This document shows, piece after piece, positions 25,769 to 35,482 of a stretch of DNA of 64,000 nucleotides; positions within the stretch are counted from its first letter, which is position 1, and every line of letters starts with the position of its first letter. The notes under the pieces were generated by a model, which was not told where the DNA came from, ran no database searches, and worked only from the letters and a program-made list of their open reading frames with translations. Source of the stretch: Paenibacillus cellulosilyticus (lineage in GTDB: Bacteria; Bacillota; Bacilli; Paenibacillales; Paenibacillaceae). The stretch spans positions 1 to 64,000 of the forward strand of contig NZ_QGTQ01000005.1 of assembly GCF_003182255.1 (NCBI RefSeq), written 5' to 3'. The position numbers and the translations under genes are program-made.

Positions 25769-27273
25769 ATGTATTCTATAACAATAAACCTTATAATATG
25801 GCTGAAAATAATGACTTGTTTGGAACCGTATTTAAAGCAGAAACAATAAGAAGTATTCTAGACAATAGTACTGAGTACTTTGAAGAAAATAACATGATAG
25901 CGTTATATGGTAATTGGGGTAGTGGAAAAACATCAGTAATGAAATATATTGAGAGTAAGACCACAAGATATAAAACAGTTTTTTTTGAAGCCTGGAAATA
26001 CGAGCATGACTCTAACTTAGCTCTATCTTTATTTGAACAGATCGTTGCAATAATTGAAGATGAAAATGAAATGTCCTCTCCAATTATTGAGAGTATTAAA
26101 GTCTTGGGAAGATCCATCTTTAATTTCGGAAAGAAATTATTACACAATTCGGAAATATCACTGTATGGTATAACTGTAGCCACTGGTCTTACAGAAAATG
26201 ATATTGTGTCTATAGGGAATAGATCTTTTTATGCTGAAGTTATAGAATTTAATAAGAAATTTAAAATGTTAATTGAGGATTACTATCAACATACTTCCAG
26301 GAAAATATTAATTTTTGTTGATGATTTAGATCGCTGCGAATCTGAAAACATACTGAATTTATTATCTTCAATAAAACATTTTTTTACTGATTCAAATAAA
26401 ATTGTGTATTTTTGCGGTATCGACAAGGATGCAGTAAATAAAGCTATAAATATAAAGTATAATAATATAATTAAATCTGAGGAATACTTAGAAAAAATAT
26501 TTGACTTAACATTTAATATGCCAGAGATTATATCTGTTGATGAATTTATTAATGATTTTTTTAGGAAACTGAACATTCAGAATAATTCAGAGAGATACTC
26601 TAGGGAATTGTTGCAAGACTTTTTTCGTAGAATGAATTTTACTAATCCGAGAAAAGTGAAAAAAGTTTTAAACAAATACATATATCTAAATGATTTGTTT
26701 AAGTCCGGTTTAGGTGTTGAAAGACATTTTCCTGAATCATTTGAAAATCATAGCCCAATGCAAATGGTCATGATAATGTTTGTTATTATTTTATACGAAT
26801 TTAATAGAAAACTGTTTGATGGTATCTACGATATAGAATCAAAATTTGCTCAGATAATAAACAATCACAAAGCTGAGCAAGTATATACTGAACAGAGCAG
26901 AAGCGAGTCTTTAAGTTCATTTATAAATAGATATAGAGCAAGTTATAAATATTTGAATATTAATTTTGGGATGTCGGACTCAGTCATAATAGAAAAGAGA
27001 AGAAATGATATTGTAATGCTTATTATGAGTATACTTCCGACTGATATTAATAACATAAGTGTCCCTGCGTTGGGTAGTAACAATTCAAATGAAGTAAATA
27101 CAAATATCACTAATTACATTTCTCAATTTAGAATGACAGAAAATAAAATTCTATATTTATTTGCTCTACAGTTTTTTGATTTGGTTTCAGATATAAATAA
27201 GAAAAAGTATACGGACCATAGTGGGAATATTGGTTTTTATTCATTATTTCAAATGGCAAATTTATATTTCTAA
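25765..27273 (+). CDS. KAP-family P-loop NTPase
   Basis: 502 aa, TTG 25765 with AGAGGCG upstream. Walker A GNWGSGKTSVMKYIE near residues 48-62 and Walker B ILIFVDDLDRC near 185-195 are the KAP hallmarks. EAWKYEHD follows Walker A as in the family. The middle has few membrane segments, so this is a mostly soluble form. KAP NTPases occur in phage-defence and plasmid settings. The base composition is far richer in A+T than both neighbours and codons end mostly in A or T, which points to recent transfer. It sits alone between two GH16 genes. No partner nuclease is visible. Confidence 0.88.
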   Translation: MNVFYNNKPYNMAENNDLFGTVFKAETIRSILDNSTEYFEENNMIALYGNWGSGKTSVMKYIESKTTRYKTVFFEAWKYEHDSNLALSLFEQIVAIIEDENEMSSPIIESIKVLGRSIFNFGKKLLHNSEISLYGITVATGLTENDIVSIGNRSFYAEVIEFNKKFKMLIEDYYQHTSRKILIFVDDLDRCESENILNLLSSIKHFFTDSNKIVYFCGIDKDAVNKAINIKYNNIIKSEEYLEKIFDLTFNMPEIISVDEFINDFFRKLNIQNNSERYSRELLQDFFRRMNFTNPRKVKKVLNKYIYLNDLFKSGLGVERHFPESFENHSPMQMVMIMFVIILYEFNRKLFDGIYDIESKFAQIINNHKAEQVYTEQSRSESLSSFINRYRASYKYLNINFGMSDSVIIEKRRNDIVMLIMSILPTDINNISVPALGSNNSNEVNTNITNYISQFRMTENKILYLFALQFFDLVSDINKKKYTDHSGNIGFYSLFQMANLYF

Positions 27274-27341
27274 CAGTATGATATAAAGCGTCCCCAATAA
27301 GAATCCTTTTAAAAAAGGTTAAGAAAAAATAATAAGAAGTT

Positions 27342-27388
27342 AAACAATGCAGAGCCTTTGATACGTGAGAGGTTCTGCATTGTTTATT
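27342..27388. terminator. Bidirectional terminator between KAP and intracellular GH16
   Basis: AAACAATGCAGAGCCT (27342-27357) pairs with AGGTTCTGCATTGTTT (27370-27385), with T/A-rich flanks. The two flanking genes converge here. Confidence 0.85.
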
Positions 27389-27398
27389 TATGAATCAG

Positions 27399-28148
27399 TT
27401 ACTGATACAGCCAAATGCCCGTGATCGTCATGACCGCTGGCAGTGCATGCTCATCAATCGGTACGTCATCGAACCAGCCGCCAACGGCAAGGTTGAGGAT
27501 GAGGAAAAACCTCTGGTCGAAGGGGGTTACGCCCGGCTGCAGGCGCCGCTCGGCGAAGCAATGCCCGTCCACTGTCCATCGCATGCTGTTCTCGTCCCAC
27601 TCCAGCCCATAATCATGAAATGCATCAATGCTCCCGCCTTGCTCGAATGCGTAGTGAAACTCATCGGTTATTTTGTTGGGTCCCATGTCGGTGCCATGAT
27701 GCAGTGTACCGTAGACTCGATCCGGCAGACGGCCCTTCGCCTCCATAATGTCAATCTCGCCGGAAGCGGGCCAGCTCCCATAAACAGAGTCCTGCGGCAT
27801 CATCCAGATGCCCGGCCATATGCCGGCTCCAGTCGGCAGCTTCGCACGTACGATCAGCTTGCCATAACAGAATGACATATGGTTCTTCGTATCGATCTTA
27901 GCAGACGTATAGACGAAACGGCGATCGCCCGACTCAACAATCTCACGATGTGCGCATAGGTGAAGGCCCTGATCATCGATATAGAGATTGTTGGCGCTGT
28001 CCGTATAGAATTGCTGCTCGTTGTTGCCCCAGCCAGTTGTAATGAAATTACCGTTATCATCGACCAAGTCGTTGCCTTGACGAATATTCCACTGCTTCAA
28101 ATCCGCGCCGCTGCTCAAGAAATTCTGATGCCAAATCAGCTTGTTCAT
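27399..28148 (-). CDS. Cytoplasmic GH16 beta-glucanase
   Basis: 249 aa from ATG 28148, nine bases after AGGAGG; the longer frame to 28223 has no ribosome site. It is a bare GH16 domain: GWGNNEQQFYTD, KLPTGAGIWPGIWMMP, catalytic GEIDIMEAKG, and the closing LILNLAVGGWFD. It has no signal peptide and no binding modules, so it should act inside the cell, probably on oligosaccharides imported by the divergent ABC system at 28307. It shares many segments with the secreted GH16 at 22846 but is clearly a separate enzyme. Confidence 0.9.
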   Translation of the reverse strand: MNKLIWHQNFLSSGADLKQWNIRQGNDLVDDNGNFITTGWGNNEQQFYTDSANNLYIDDQGLHLCAHREIVESGDRRFVYTSAKIDTKNHMSFCYGKLIVRAKLPTGAGIWPGIWMMPQDSVYGSWPASGEIDIMEAKGRLPDRVYGTLHHGTDMGPNKITDEFHYAFEQGGSIDAFHDYGLEWDENSMRWTVDGHCFAERRLQPGVTPFDQRFFLILNLAVGGWFDDVPIDEHALPAVMTITGIWLYQ

Positions 28149-28261
28149 TCCGTTATTCCTCCTATTGATGAATGACCTCAGCCTCAGCATACCGTTTATC
28201 CGGCCCCAATCAATCAAACCCAAAATATTGAGATAGCATCAAAAATCATGCCATTTTTTTG

Positions 28262-28275
28262 TGTACGCGTTTTCA
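28262..28275 (+). promoter_or_regulatory. Candidate cre site upstream of the glucan ABC operon
   Basis: TGTACGCGTTTTCA matches the cre consensus with one mismatch (C for A at position 5). It lies 32 bases before the first permease gene, between divergent GH16 and ABC genes. Confidence 0.5.
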
Positions 28276-28306
28276 TTACGATGAAAGCGAAAGGAGAGAG
28301 GGCAAC

Positions 28307-29218
28307 ATGCTGCAAGGTCGTATCCGAACGTTTGTCAGGCAGTGGCAGCTGCAAAGCATGGTCATACCCGGTATCATCTGGATGTTCATCTTCTGCTACA
28401 TCCCGATGTTCTGGCTCATTATCGCATTTATGGATTACAGCATCGCCAAGCCGATGCTCAGTTCGCCTTTTGTAGGCTTTAAGCATTTTGAGGATTTCCT
28501 AACGGACGACCGCTTCTGGCGCTCGATTCGCAACACACTGGGGATGAGCAGCATCAAGCTTGTGCTGGGCTTCGCCATCCCGATCGTATTCTCCCTGCTG
28601 CTGAATGAGATTCGAAGCGTTCGGATGAAGCGTACGGTGCAGACGATCTCCTACCTGCCGCACTTCATCGCTTGGACGATATTCGGCGGCATTATGCTGA
28701 ACTGGCTCGGCGAAGGTGGTGTCATCAATCAGCTGGCGATAGGGCTTGGTCTACAGGATCGCGAAGTGTTGTTCAACAGCGAGCCCAAGTACTTCTGGTG
28801 GATTACGTTCTTTTCCGATGTGCTGAAGGAAACCGGCTGGAGCGCCATTATCTACATCGCGGCGATCGCAGGCATCGATCCGGCATTGTACGAGGCGGCG
28901 GAGCTGGACGGTGCGAACCGCTGGCAGCGCATGTGGCATATTACGATCCAATCGATTCGCCCTACGATCGCAATCCTGTTCATTCTGGCTGTTGCAGGCA
29001 TTCTCGGCAGCAACTTCGACCAGATCTTCATGCTGAAGAACAACATGAACCTGAAGATGGCGGAAAGCTTGGACCTCTATATTTACAACATGGGTCTCGT
29101 ATCGGGCCGATACTCCTTCTCGACAGCCGTCCTGTTCGCGCGTTCGATCGTGGCACTGTGGCTGCTGTTAATGGCCAATTACGCGTCCAAGAAACTAAGC
29201 GGGGATGGCATTTTCTGA
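28307..29218 (+). CDS. Sugar ABC transporter permease (LplB type)
   Basis: 303 aa from ATG 28307 with AAGGAGAG upstream; the longer frame starting at 28259 has no ribosome site. Six membrane helices and the EAA-type loop EAAELDGANRWQRMWHITIQSIRP, which docks on the ATPase. LplB-type permeases pair with a YtcP-type permease to import oligosaccharides, usually sharing a distant MsmK-like ATPase. No ATPase gene is present here. First gene of a five-gene operon; the divergent GH16 suggests beta-1,3-gluco-oligosaccharides. Confidence 0.92.
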   Translation: MLQGRIRTFVRQWQLQSMVIPGIIWMFIFCYIPMFWLIIAFMDYSIAKPMLSSPFVGFKHFEDFLTDDRFWRSIRNTLGMSSIKLVLGFAIPIVFSLLLNEIRSVRMKRTVQTISYLPHFIAWTIFGGIMLNWLGEGGVINQLAIGLGLQDREVLFNSEPKYFWWITFFSDVLKETGWSAIIYIAAIAGIDPALYEAAELDGANRWQRMWHITIQSIRPTIAILFILAVAGILGSNFDQIFMLKNNMNLKMAESLDLYIYNMGLVSGRYSFSTAVLFARSIVALWLLLMANYASKKLSGDGIF

Positions 29219-29233
29219 TGAGGCGAGGGCTGA

Positions 29234-30121
29234 ATGATGGTTAACCGTACAAAATTACGCCGTATCGGTGGTTTCGAAATCACCAATGGACTGCTGATGC
29301 TGGCTGTATGCTTCATGACGCTGTATCCGATGTGGTTCGTGCTGGTCAATTCGTTCAATGCCGCGGAGTATGCGGTGCTGGGAACCGTCAATTGGCTTCC
29401 GAAGGCGTTCTCTCTCGACAGCTACCGCGTCGTGTTCAATAACGAGAACATGATGCATGGCTTCCTGATCACCGCGCTGCGGACGATAATCGGAACGGTT
29501 GTGCACGTGCTGTTCACCGCCATTGTGGCGTACGGCCTAAGTAAGACGAACCTGATTGGTCGAAAATTTTATATGAAATACGCATTGATTACGATGCTGT
29601 TCTCGGGCGGACTTATTCCGACGTTCCTGCTGATGACGAAGCTGGGGCTCTACAATAACTTCCTGGTGTTCATCATTCCCGCTATGTACTCCTTCTTCGA
29701 TATGGTCATCTTTATCAGTTTCTTCCGTACCATTCCTGACAGTCTAGAGGAGTCAGCGAAGGTAGACGGCGCTTCGGATTATGGGGTGTTGTTCCGAATC
29801 GTGCTGCCGAACAGCATGGCGGTTATCGCGACGATTGCGCTCTTCTCGGCGGTCTACCATTGGAATGATTACTACCAAGGCGTTATCTACATCCGCTCGC
29901 AGGAGCTGCTGCCATTGCAGACGATGCTGTACAAAATCATCGCAGAGAACTCCATGTCGTTCATGCAGCAGCAGGCGATGGCGCAGTTCGGCGCGAGGCT
30001 GCCCGGCAACTCCATCAAGTTCGCGTCCATGATGGTCGCGACGGTACCGATTCTGCTGTTCTACCCGTTCATCCAGCGCTATCTCGTGAAGGGCGTTATG
30101 ATCGGCGCAATTAAAGGTTGA
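29234..30121 (+). CDS. Sugar ABC transporter permease (YtcP/LplC type)
   Basis: 295 aa, ATG 29234 behind GAGGCGAGGG. Six helices; the ATPase-docking loop is ESAKVDGASDYGVLFRIVLPNSMAV. The C-terminus YLVKGVMIGAIKG is characteristic of the YtcP group. It starts 15 bases after the partner permease and would form the heterodimeric membrane channel with it. Confidence 0.92.
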   Translation: MMVNRTKLRRIGGFEITNGLLMLAVCFMTLYPMWFVLVNSFNAAEYAVLGTVNWLPKAFSLDSYRVVFNNENMMHGFLITALRTIIGTVVHVLFTAIVAYGLSKTNLIGRKFYMKYALITMLFSGGLIPTFLLMTKLGLYNNFLVFIIPAMYSFFDMVIFISFFRTIPDSLEESAKVDGASDYGVLFRIVLPNSMAVIATIALFSAVYHWNDYYQGVIYIRSQELLPLQTMLYKIIAENSMSFMQQQAMAQFGARLPGNSIKFASMMVATVPILLFYPFIQRYLVKGVMIGAIKG

Positions 30122-30204
30122 GCATCATAGGCCTCTTGAAGCATGATGAAGGGAGGCGTGTGATTTCAATAGATCATCATATAAGGGGTAAAGAAAGGAT
30201 GAAC

Positions 30205-31899
30205 ATGCCAATGAAACGCATCAAGATGATCAAGCCTTTCATGGCGCTCACGCTGTCGATGATTCTGACGCTGAGCATGGCCGCGTGCAGCGGCTCGGAC
30301 AGTAACGAGAACGAGAATAAGTCCGAGTCGTCAACGGACACCGGCACCACGAAGACAGACGATGCAACTGCGACGGCGCCTGCAACGCCAAGCGCCGAAG
30401 AAGCAGCGTGGAAGCTTGATACGAGTCCGATTGAACTGAGCTGGTTCGTAGGCGCTTCCTGGTACGCCCACCAATGGGGCGACAGCTTGAACTCCAAATA
30501 CATTACGGAGAAAACAGGCGTGAACGTGAAGCTCGAAGTGCCTTCCGGCGATGCGAACGAGCAATTAACGCTTATGATGACGTCCGGTCAGCTGCCAGAT
30601 CTGATCAGCATGGGCTCGTGGGAAACGGCTGTGAAGAAGCTTTGGGAAGGCGATCAGGTTTATGCGTTGAATGAGCTGGCGGATAAATACGATCCATACT
30701 TCTACAAGGTAGCGGGCGACGGCACGCTGAAGTGGTACAAACAACCAAACGGCAACACTTATGGCATTCCTAACGATTCCTACAGTCCTAATCTGATGCA
30801 TGAAACAGGCATGACGGCCGCTAACCAAACCTTTTTGGTCCGCAAGGATCTGTATGAAGAGATGGGTAAGCCGGATCTGTCGACGCCGGAAGGATTCCTC
30901 GGTGCGCTGCAGACGCTGAAGGACAAGTACTCCACGTACAAGGGCCAACCGATGAGCCCGTTCTTCGCGCAGGGCAATGTCCCTTATGGCATGACGGAGT
31001 ACTTGCAGAATCTGCTGGCGATTCCATATGAGAAAGACGGCAAAGTGTATGACCGCATGACGGACCCTGATTATATCAAATGGCTGAAGACGTTCCGCTC
31101 CGCTTATGAGAAGGGGCTTCTGAACGCCGACTTCCTGGTGGATTCGGATCAACAGGTGGAGGAGAAAACGAACAACGCACGTTACTTCATGATGATTCGC
31201 GAATGGACGGGTATGGCTGCGGTTAACCCGATGCTGGCAGCGAGCGCGAACCCTGATTCTTACTACATCGCCGTAGATGGACCGCAGAACAGCAACGGCG
31301 ATTCGGCAAAACTGTTCCCTGGCAACATGGACGGCTGGATGGTTACGATGATCAGCAAGTCGACGAAGAACCCTGAGCGTGCGATCCGATTCCTCACCTA
31401 TCTGGCGAGTGAAGAAGGCCAACGTGACCTGTTCCTCGGTAAAGAAGGCGAAACGTGGGACAATGTTGGCGGCAAGCCGGAGCTGAAGACGGACCTAGTG
31501 AACCTGGTCAACACGGATATCGAGAAGTTGGAGAAGGAATACGGCGTACTGGATACGTATTGGATGATGCGCAATCCGGTTATCGTGAACCAGTGGAGAC
31601 CGGAGAAGTCGCCTGTTATTAAACAAATGGAAGACTTCGCGAACGCGCAAGCGGATATCGACAGCGGCATCTACAAGGGCCTGGACCCGCTTGGTGATTC
31701 GGAGGTTGCCGTTAACTGGGCGAAGATCAGCCAGAACTGGCAGGAGGTCATGCCGGAGCTGATTATGGCCAAGGATGATGCAGCGTTCGATAAAATATTC
31801 GACAGCTTCCTGTCCCGCCGCGATAAATACGGCTTCGTGCAAGTAATGGAATATCGTCAAACGGAGCTTGATGCGCGCAAAGCCAAAATGGCGGAGTAA
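30205..31899 (+). CDS. Extracellular solute-binding lipoprotein of the glucan ABC system
   Basis: 564 aa from ATG 30205, six bases after GAAAGG; ATGs at 30199 and 30211 are alternatives. The lipoprotein signal ends LSMAAC, followed by a Ser/Thr/Glu-rich linker. The large type-I binding domain has FLVRKDLYEEMGKPDLSTPEG and MIREWTGM segments usual in LplA-like oligosaccharide binders. It captures the sugar outside the membrane for the two permeases upstream. A 10-bp hairpin follows and may cut expression of the regulators downstream. Confidence 0.92.
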   Translation: MPMKRIKMIKPFMALTLSMILTLSMAACSGSDSNENENKSESSTDTGTTKTDDATATAPATPSAEEAAWKLDTSPIELSWFVGASWYAHQWGDSLNSKYITEKTGVNVKLEVPSGDANEQLTLMMTSGQLPDLISMGSWETAVKKLWEGDQVYALNELADKYDPYFYKVAGDGTLKWYKQPNGNTYGIPNDSYSPNLMHETGMTAANQTFLVRKDLYEEMGKPDLSTPEGFLGALQTLKDKYSTYKGQPMSPFFAQGNVPYGMTEYLQNLLAIPYEKDGKVYDRMTDPDYIKWLKTFRSAYEKGLLNADFLVDSDQQVEEKTNNARYFMMIREWTGMAAVNPMLAASANPDSYYIAVDGPQNSNGDSAKLFPGNMDGWMVTMISKSTKNPERAIRFLTYLASEEGQRDLFLGKEGETWDNVGGKPELKTDLVNLVNTDIEKLEKEYGVLDTYWMMRNPVIVNQWRPEKSPVIKQMEDFANAQADIDSGIYKGLDPLGDSEVAVNWAKISQNWQEVMPELIMAKDDAAFDKIFDSFLSRRDKYGFVQVMEYRQTELDARKAKMAE

Positions 31900-31920
31900 G
31901 GATTGTTTCGTTCGCAATGA

Positions 31921-31945
31921 ACCGGTCACCAAATAGGTGGCCGGT
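31921..31945 (+). terminator. Hairpin between the binding protein and sensor kinase genes
   Basis: ACCGGTCACC, loop AAATA, GGTGGCCGGT. No T-run, so partial termination or mRNA stabilisation of the upstream transporter message is more likely than full termination. Confidence 0.4.
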
Positions 31946-32013
31946 ATGATCTGTTCCAGGCCTACCCATGAAGTGATATCGTCTGCTATATTACAGAAAT
32001 AGGGGGGCCAACG

Positions 32014-33849
32014 ATGAGGCGTGCACTGCGGCAGATGAAGAGAATTTATCGCAATTCCAGCATTACGCATAAATTGTTTCTGGCCTTCAGCCTGCTGATC
32101 GCCGTCCCTGCCATTCTGATTGCCTTCCTGTTCATCCACATTCAGGAGGAACAGCTGTACAAGGAAGCGATGGCCTCCGGCAGCAGCCACGTCATGCATC
32201 TGAACGAGCAGCTGCGCAGCAGAATGAGCATTATTGAAAACGTTTCCTCGATTGCGCTCGCGCAGAAATCGTTCGTCGACTACATCCACTCCGACATGCG
32301 TTCGGACGGGCTTGGCTTGGTGAAGTTCCGGCAGAACCAATTCGAACAGATGCGCCACATTATTCAAAGCAATAAGATGATCAGCCAGCTCAGCTTCTAC
32401 GTCGATAACCCGAATGTCCAAGAGATTTGGCCCGAGATCTACAGCTATGACCGATTCTGGCCGCAGGAATATTGGCTGAGCCTGCGCAACGAAGGCGGAG
32501 CAGCCTACCGTTTGTTCGCTCTCAAGGATGGCGAGCACACATTGGCTTATTATCGATTGGTGCGGCTTCAAAGCCAATTGCAGAAATATCCAAGCATTAT
32601 GGAGGTTCGAAGCTCGCACAGCGAGTTTTTCGGCGATTTGTTGGATGATACGAACAGCACATTCTTCTCGGTTGTCATGGACGCGAACGACCCTGCTCGT
32701 ACGATCTATAACGATAAGCATGCATTTGTACATAATGAAGGTGATCATTTAGGGGACATCTTCACCAGCATTCACAAGCAGCTCGATATGCTCCAACAGA
32801 CAGACCCCATTCAGGCCAAAGTGGGTGGCTTCACCTACTACGCACAATACCACTACATCGCGCCACTGAACGCCTATGTGGTCGATATCGCCTCCCGAGA
32901 GGCGCTGCTGAAGGGGCCGCGCAGCTGGTACGTGCTCGTCATCGCAATTGCACTGATCGGACTGCTGCTTATGCTGGTGCTTGTATCGCAGATGAACCGT
33001 CGCATTTTCCGCAGGCTGGACAGCGTATTGTTGTCGATGCGCAAGGTTCGCGGCGGCCAATTGGATGCGAAAATCGAAACGGGCCTTGGTCCGAATGAAA
33101 CCGGCGATGAGATTGATGAGGTAGCCGTCAGCTATAACGGCATGCTGGAGGAGATCCAGCGGCTCATGACGCAGGTGGTCGATAAGCAGCTCGTTGCGAA
33201 GAACGCGCAGCTGCACTCGCTGCATTCGCAGATTAATTCGCATTTCTTATATAACGCCCTAGAATCGATTCGCATGCTGGCAGAGGTTGAACGGCGGCCA
33301 GCCATTGCCGATGCGGTCGTCACATTAGGCTCGCTCATGCGCTACAGCATGAAGTGGCGCAGCGACACGGTCGCTTTCGGCGAGGAGCTTGCCAATATTC
33401 AGAGCTATGTCCAATTCATTAACTTCATGGAGAGCGGCGGCATTGAATTAACAGCGGATTATCCGCCAGAGGTGCTGCAATATGCCATCCCTAAGATGTG
33501 CATGCAGCCGATCGTCGAGAATGCCGTTCGCCATGCAGCCCCTTCAGGTGGTGGTGTGCACATTCGAATCCATGTCAGTGTGGATAATGACAGTCTTCTG
33601 ATCAACATCCGCGATAACGGCGTGGGCGTCGAGCCGTATATGCTGGAGAACCTTCAGGCTGTGCTGCGCGGGGAATCGGATGCACCGATTACAGGGAGCA
33701 ACAACGGACTCGGCTTGGAAAATGTACATAAACGGCTGCAGCTTCATTACGGCACTGGCAGCGGACTATGGATGGAGAGCGAGCAAGGCGTCTACACATG
33801 CGTGACGATACGACTGCCTTGGGAAAATGACAATCTGGGAGGCTGGTAG
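32014..33849 (+). CDS. YesM-family sensor histidine kinase
   Basis: 611 aa, ATG 32014 after AGGGGGG. TM1 about 22-45, an extracellular sensor of about 240 residues, TM2 about 308-328, HAMP, then the His_kinase domain with SQINSHFLYNALESIRML (phospho-acceptor His) and an HATPase with NIRDNGVGVEP and NGLGLENVHKRL. YesM kinases detect sugars or the sugar-loaded binding protein and phosphorylate the YesN-type partner encoded two bases downstream. The placement implies control of the adjacent transporter and GH16 genes. Confidence 0.93.
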   Translation: MRRALRQMKRIYRNSSITHKLFLAFSLLIAVPAILIAFLFIHIQEEQLYKEAMASGSSHVMHLNEQLRSRMSIIENVSSIALAQKSFVDYIHSDMRSDGLGLVKFRQNQFEQMRHIIQSNKMISQLSFYVDNPNVQEIWPEIYSYDRFWPQEYWLSLRNEGGAAYRLFALKDGEHTLAYYRLVRLQSQLQKYPSIMEVRSSHSEFFGDLLDDTNSTFFSVVMDANDPARTIYNDKHAFVHNEGDHLGDIFTSIHKQLDMLQQTDPIQAKVGGFTYYAQYHYIAPLNAYVVDIASREALLKGPRSWYVLVIAIALIGLLLMLVLVSQMNRRIFRRLDSVLLSMRKVRGGQLDAKIETGLGPNETGDEIDEVAVSYNGMLEEIQRLMTQVVDKQLVAKNAQLHSLHSQINSHFLYNALESIRMLAEVERRPAIADAVVTLGSLMRYSMKWRSDTVAFGEELANIQSYVQFINFMESGGIELTADYPPEVLQYAIPKMCMQPIVENAVRHAAPSGGGVHIRIHVSVDNDSLLINIRDNGVGVEPYMLENLQAVLRGESDAPITGSNNGLGLENVHKRLQLHYGTGSGLWMESEQGVYTCVTIRLPWENDNLGGW

Positions 33850-33851
33850 CC

Positions 33852-35393
33852 ATGTTCAACGTTCTAATCGTCGATGACCAGAGGAACATACGTGAGGGCC
33901 TTCAGGCGATGCTGAGCCAATTTCCGCTGCCGCTTGGTGAACTCTTCTGCGCCGCTAACGGTGTCGAGGCTCTTCGGCTGCTGCAGGAGAGCCTCATTCA
34001 TCTCGTTATAACCGATATTCGAATGCCGGATATGGACGGATTAGAGCTGATGGCGGGCGCCAAAGCAGCGCACATCCATGTGGATTTCCTCATTATAAGC
34101 GGTTATGGCGAGTTCGCTTACGCACAGAAGGCAATTGAGCTTGGTGCGAAGGGCTATATGCTGAAGCCCGTGAAGCGGGAGGAGCTGCAAACCGCGGTAG
34201 ACCACGTGCTGCAAGAGATCCGAACGAAGCAGGAACTCTCTCGTGATTGGAATCATATGTCGATGCAGGTGAAGGAGACAGAGCGCAAAGAGCTGTGCAT
34301 GTTCATGCAAGGGGCAGCCTACGATGATGCTTGGGTCGTTCAGAACGAACAGCACAATCCGGAGCTGTGGCGTAATTACCGACTATGCCTGCTGCGGGAG
34401 GAAAGGTGGATCAACCAGCCGGGTGCGAGCAACGCGCATAGTATAGAGGCCATTGCTTACAGCGTGTACGGGACGCAAGGATGCTTGTGTCTACAGCAAG
34501 GAACGCAGCTCATTCTCGCGGTTGATGCGTCCATCGATGCGGATGCGCTGCCCGCTGCCCTCAAATCCGCCCAGATCGATGCGATCACGGTCATGACTCA
34601 CCCGCATAAGAGCTTACGAGCGCTGCCGGACAGCTATGCGCAGCTCATGGATGTGAATCGCCACAGCTACCTGTTCCCTGAGAAGCGCTGCATGCTGCCA
34701 GCTTATATGGAGGGACTTGCGCAGCAATGGCAGATCCCGCATGACGAGCTGCAGGAGCTGTTCCAGCATATCGGCAATCCTAGCAGCTGTAAGATAGCCG
34801 AAGGTATCTCATCACTCTTCCACAAAAATGTGCTGCGGCGCTACAACGTCCGCTACACCCAGCAGTTATGCCGTGCTACGGTTGAGCTGATCGAAGAGTA
34901 CGAACGCGTTATCCGGCCCTATCTAGGGGAGGAAGCGCTAGACATTGATTGCCTGCGCAATTTATTCGACTACCCCGGCATTCGCGAGTATATTCAAGCG
35001 CTCCAGCAGCAGCTTCTTCGGTTGAACCAGCTCTATTACGATTTCAAGTGCAGCTACCGCAATACGCGGGATTTGAACGAAGCGATCCGATTCATTCACG
35101 AGAACTATCATAAGCCGCTCGATCTCGCTATGGTATCCAATCATGTGTCGTTGAATTACGCGTATTTCTCCAACCTGTTCAAGAAGAACATCGGCAAAGG
35201 CTTCACGGAATACTTGCGGGACGTTCGCTTGGACAAAGCGCGGCGGCTGCTTGCGGAGACGGAGCATAAAATCATCGACGTAACCGATATGGTCGGCTAT
35301 GAAAGCTACAAGAGCTTCACGCGTGCATTCCGCGATGTAATGGGCATGCAGCCAAATGAATATCGGCAGCAGATGCGGCGGAAGGTGGAGTAA
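33852..35393 (+). CDS. YesN-family response regulator with AraC DNA-binding domain
   Basis: 513 aa, ATG 33852. The receiver domain has the acidic pair VDD, the phospho-Asp in ITDIRMPDMDG and the LKPVKREEL lysine. A long middle region of unclear fold follows, then two AraC helix-turn-helix motifs (LAMVSNHVSLNYAYFSNLFKKNIGKGFTEYL and ITDMVGYESYKSFTRAFRDVMG-type). It is encoded two bases after its YesM partner and should activate the glucan-uptake operon. Confidence 0.93.
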   Translation: MFNVLIVDDQRNIREGLQAMLSQFPLPLGELFCAANGVEALRLLQESLIHLVITDIRMPDMDGLELMAGAKAAHIHVDFLIISGYGEFAYAQKAIELGAKGYMLKPVKREELQTAVDHVLQEIRTKQELSRDWNHMSMQVKETERKELCMFMQGAAYDDAWVVQNEQHNPELWRNYRLCLLREERWINQPGASNAHSIEAIAYSVYGTQGCLCLQQGTQLILAVDASIDADALPAALKSAQIDAITVMTHPHKSLRALPDSYAQLMDVNRHSYLFPEKRCMLPAYMEGLAQQWQIPHDELQELFQHIGNPSSCKIAEGISSLFHKNVLRRYNVRYTQQLCRATVELIEEYERVIRPYLGEEALDIDCLRNLFDYPGIREYIQALQQQLLRLNQLYYDFKCSYRNTRDLNEAIRFIHENYHKPLDLAMVSNHVSLNYAYFSNLFKKNIGKGFTEYLRDVRLDKARRLLAETEHKIIDVTDMVGYESYKSFTRAFRDVMGMQPNEYRQQMRRKVE

Positions 35394-35410
35394 GAGGTTG
35401 TGGGAAAAAT

Positions 35411-35466
35411 AAAACACCGCCAGGAAGCGCGAGGGAGTATGACCAAGGCTTTACGGCGGCGTTTTT
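35411..35466 (-). terminator. Terminator of the nag operon (bidirectional)
   Basis: On the minus strand AAAAACGCCGCC pairs with GGCGGTGTTTT (one G-U pair), followed by ATTTTT. The YesN gene converges from the other side and may share it. Confidence 0.7.
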
Positions 35467-35482
35467 AGTTGTCCTAGTAAGA

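Noticed and set aside
30565..31422. Minus-strand ORF (285 aa) inside the binding-protein gene
   Set aside because: Composition rich in Arg, His and Val typical of an antisense frame; the sense gene is clear.
31495..32748. Long minus-strand ORF (417 aa) across the binding-protein and YesM genes
   Set aside because: Antisense to two well-supported genes, spans the intergenic gap, and the product lacks protein-like motifs.
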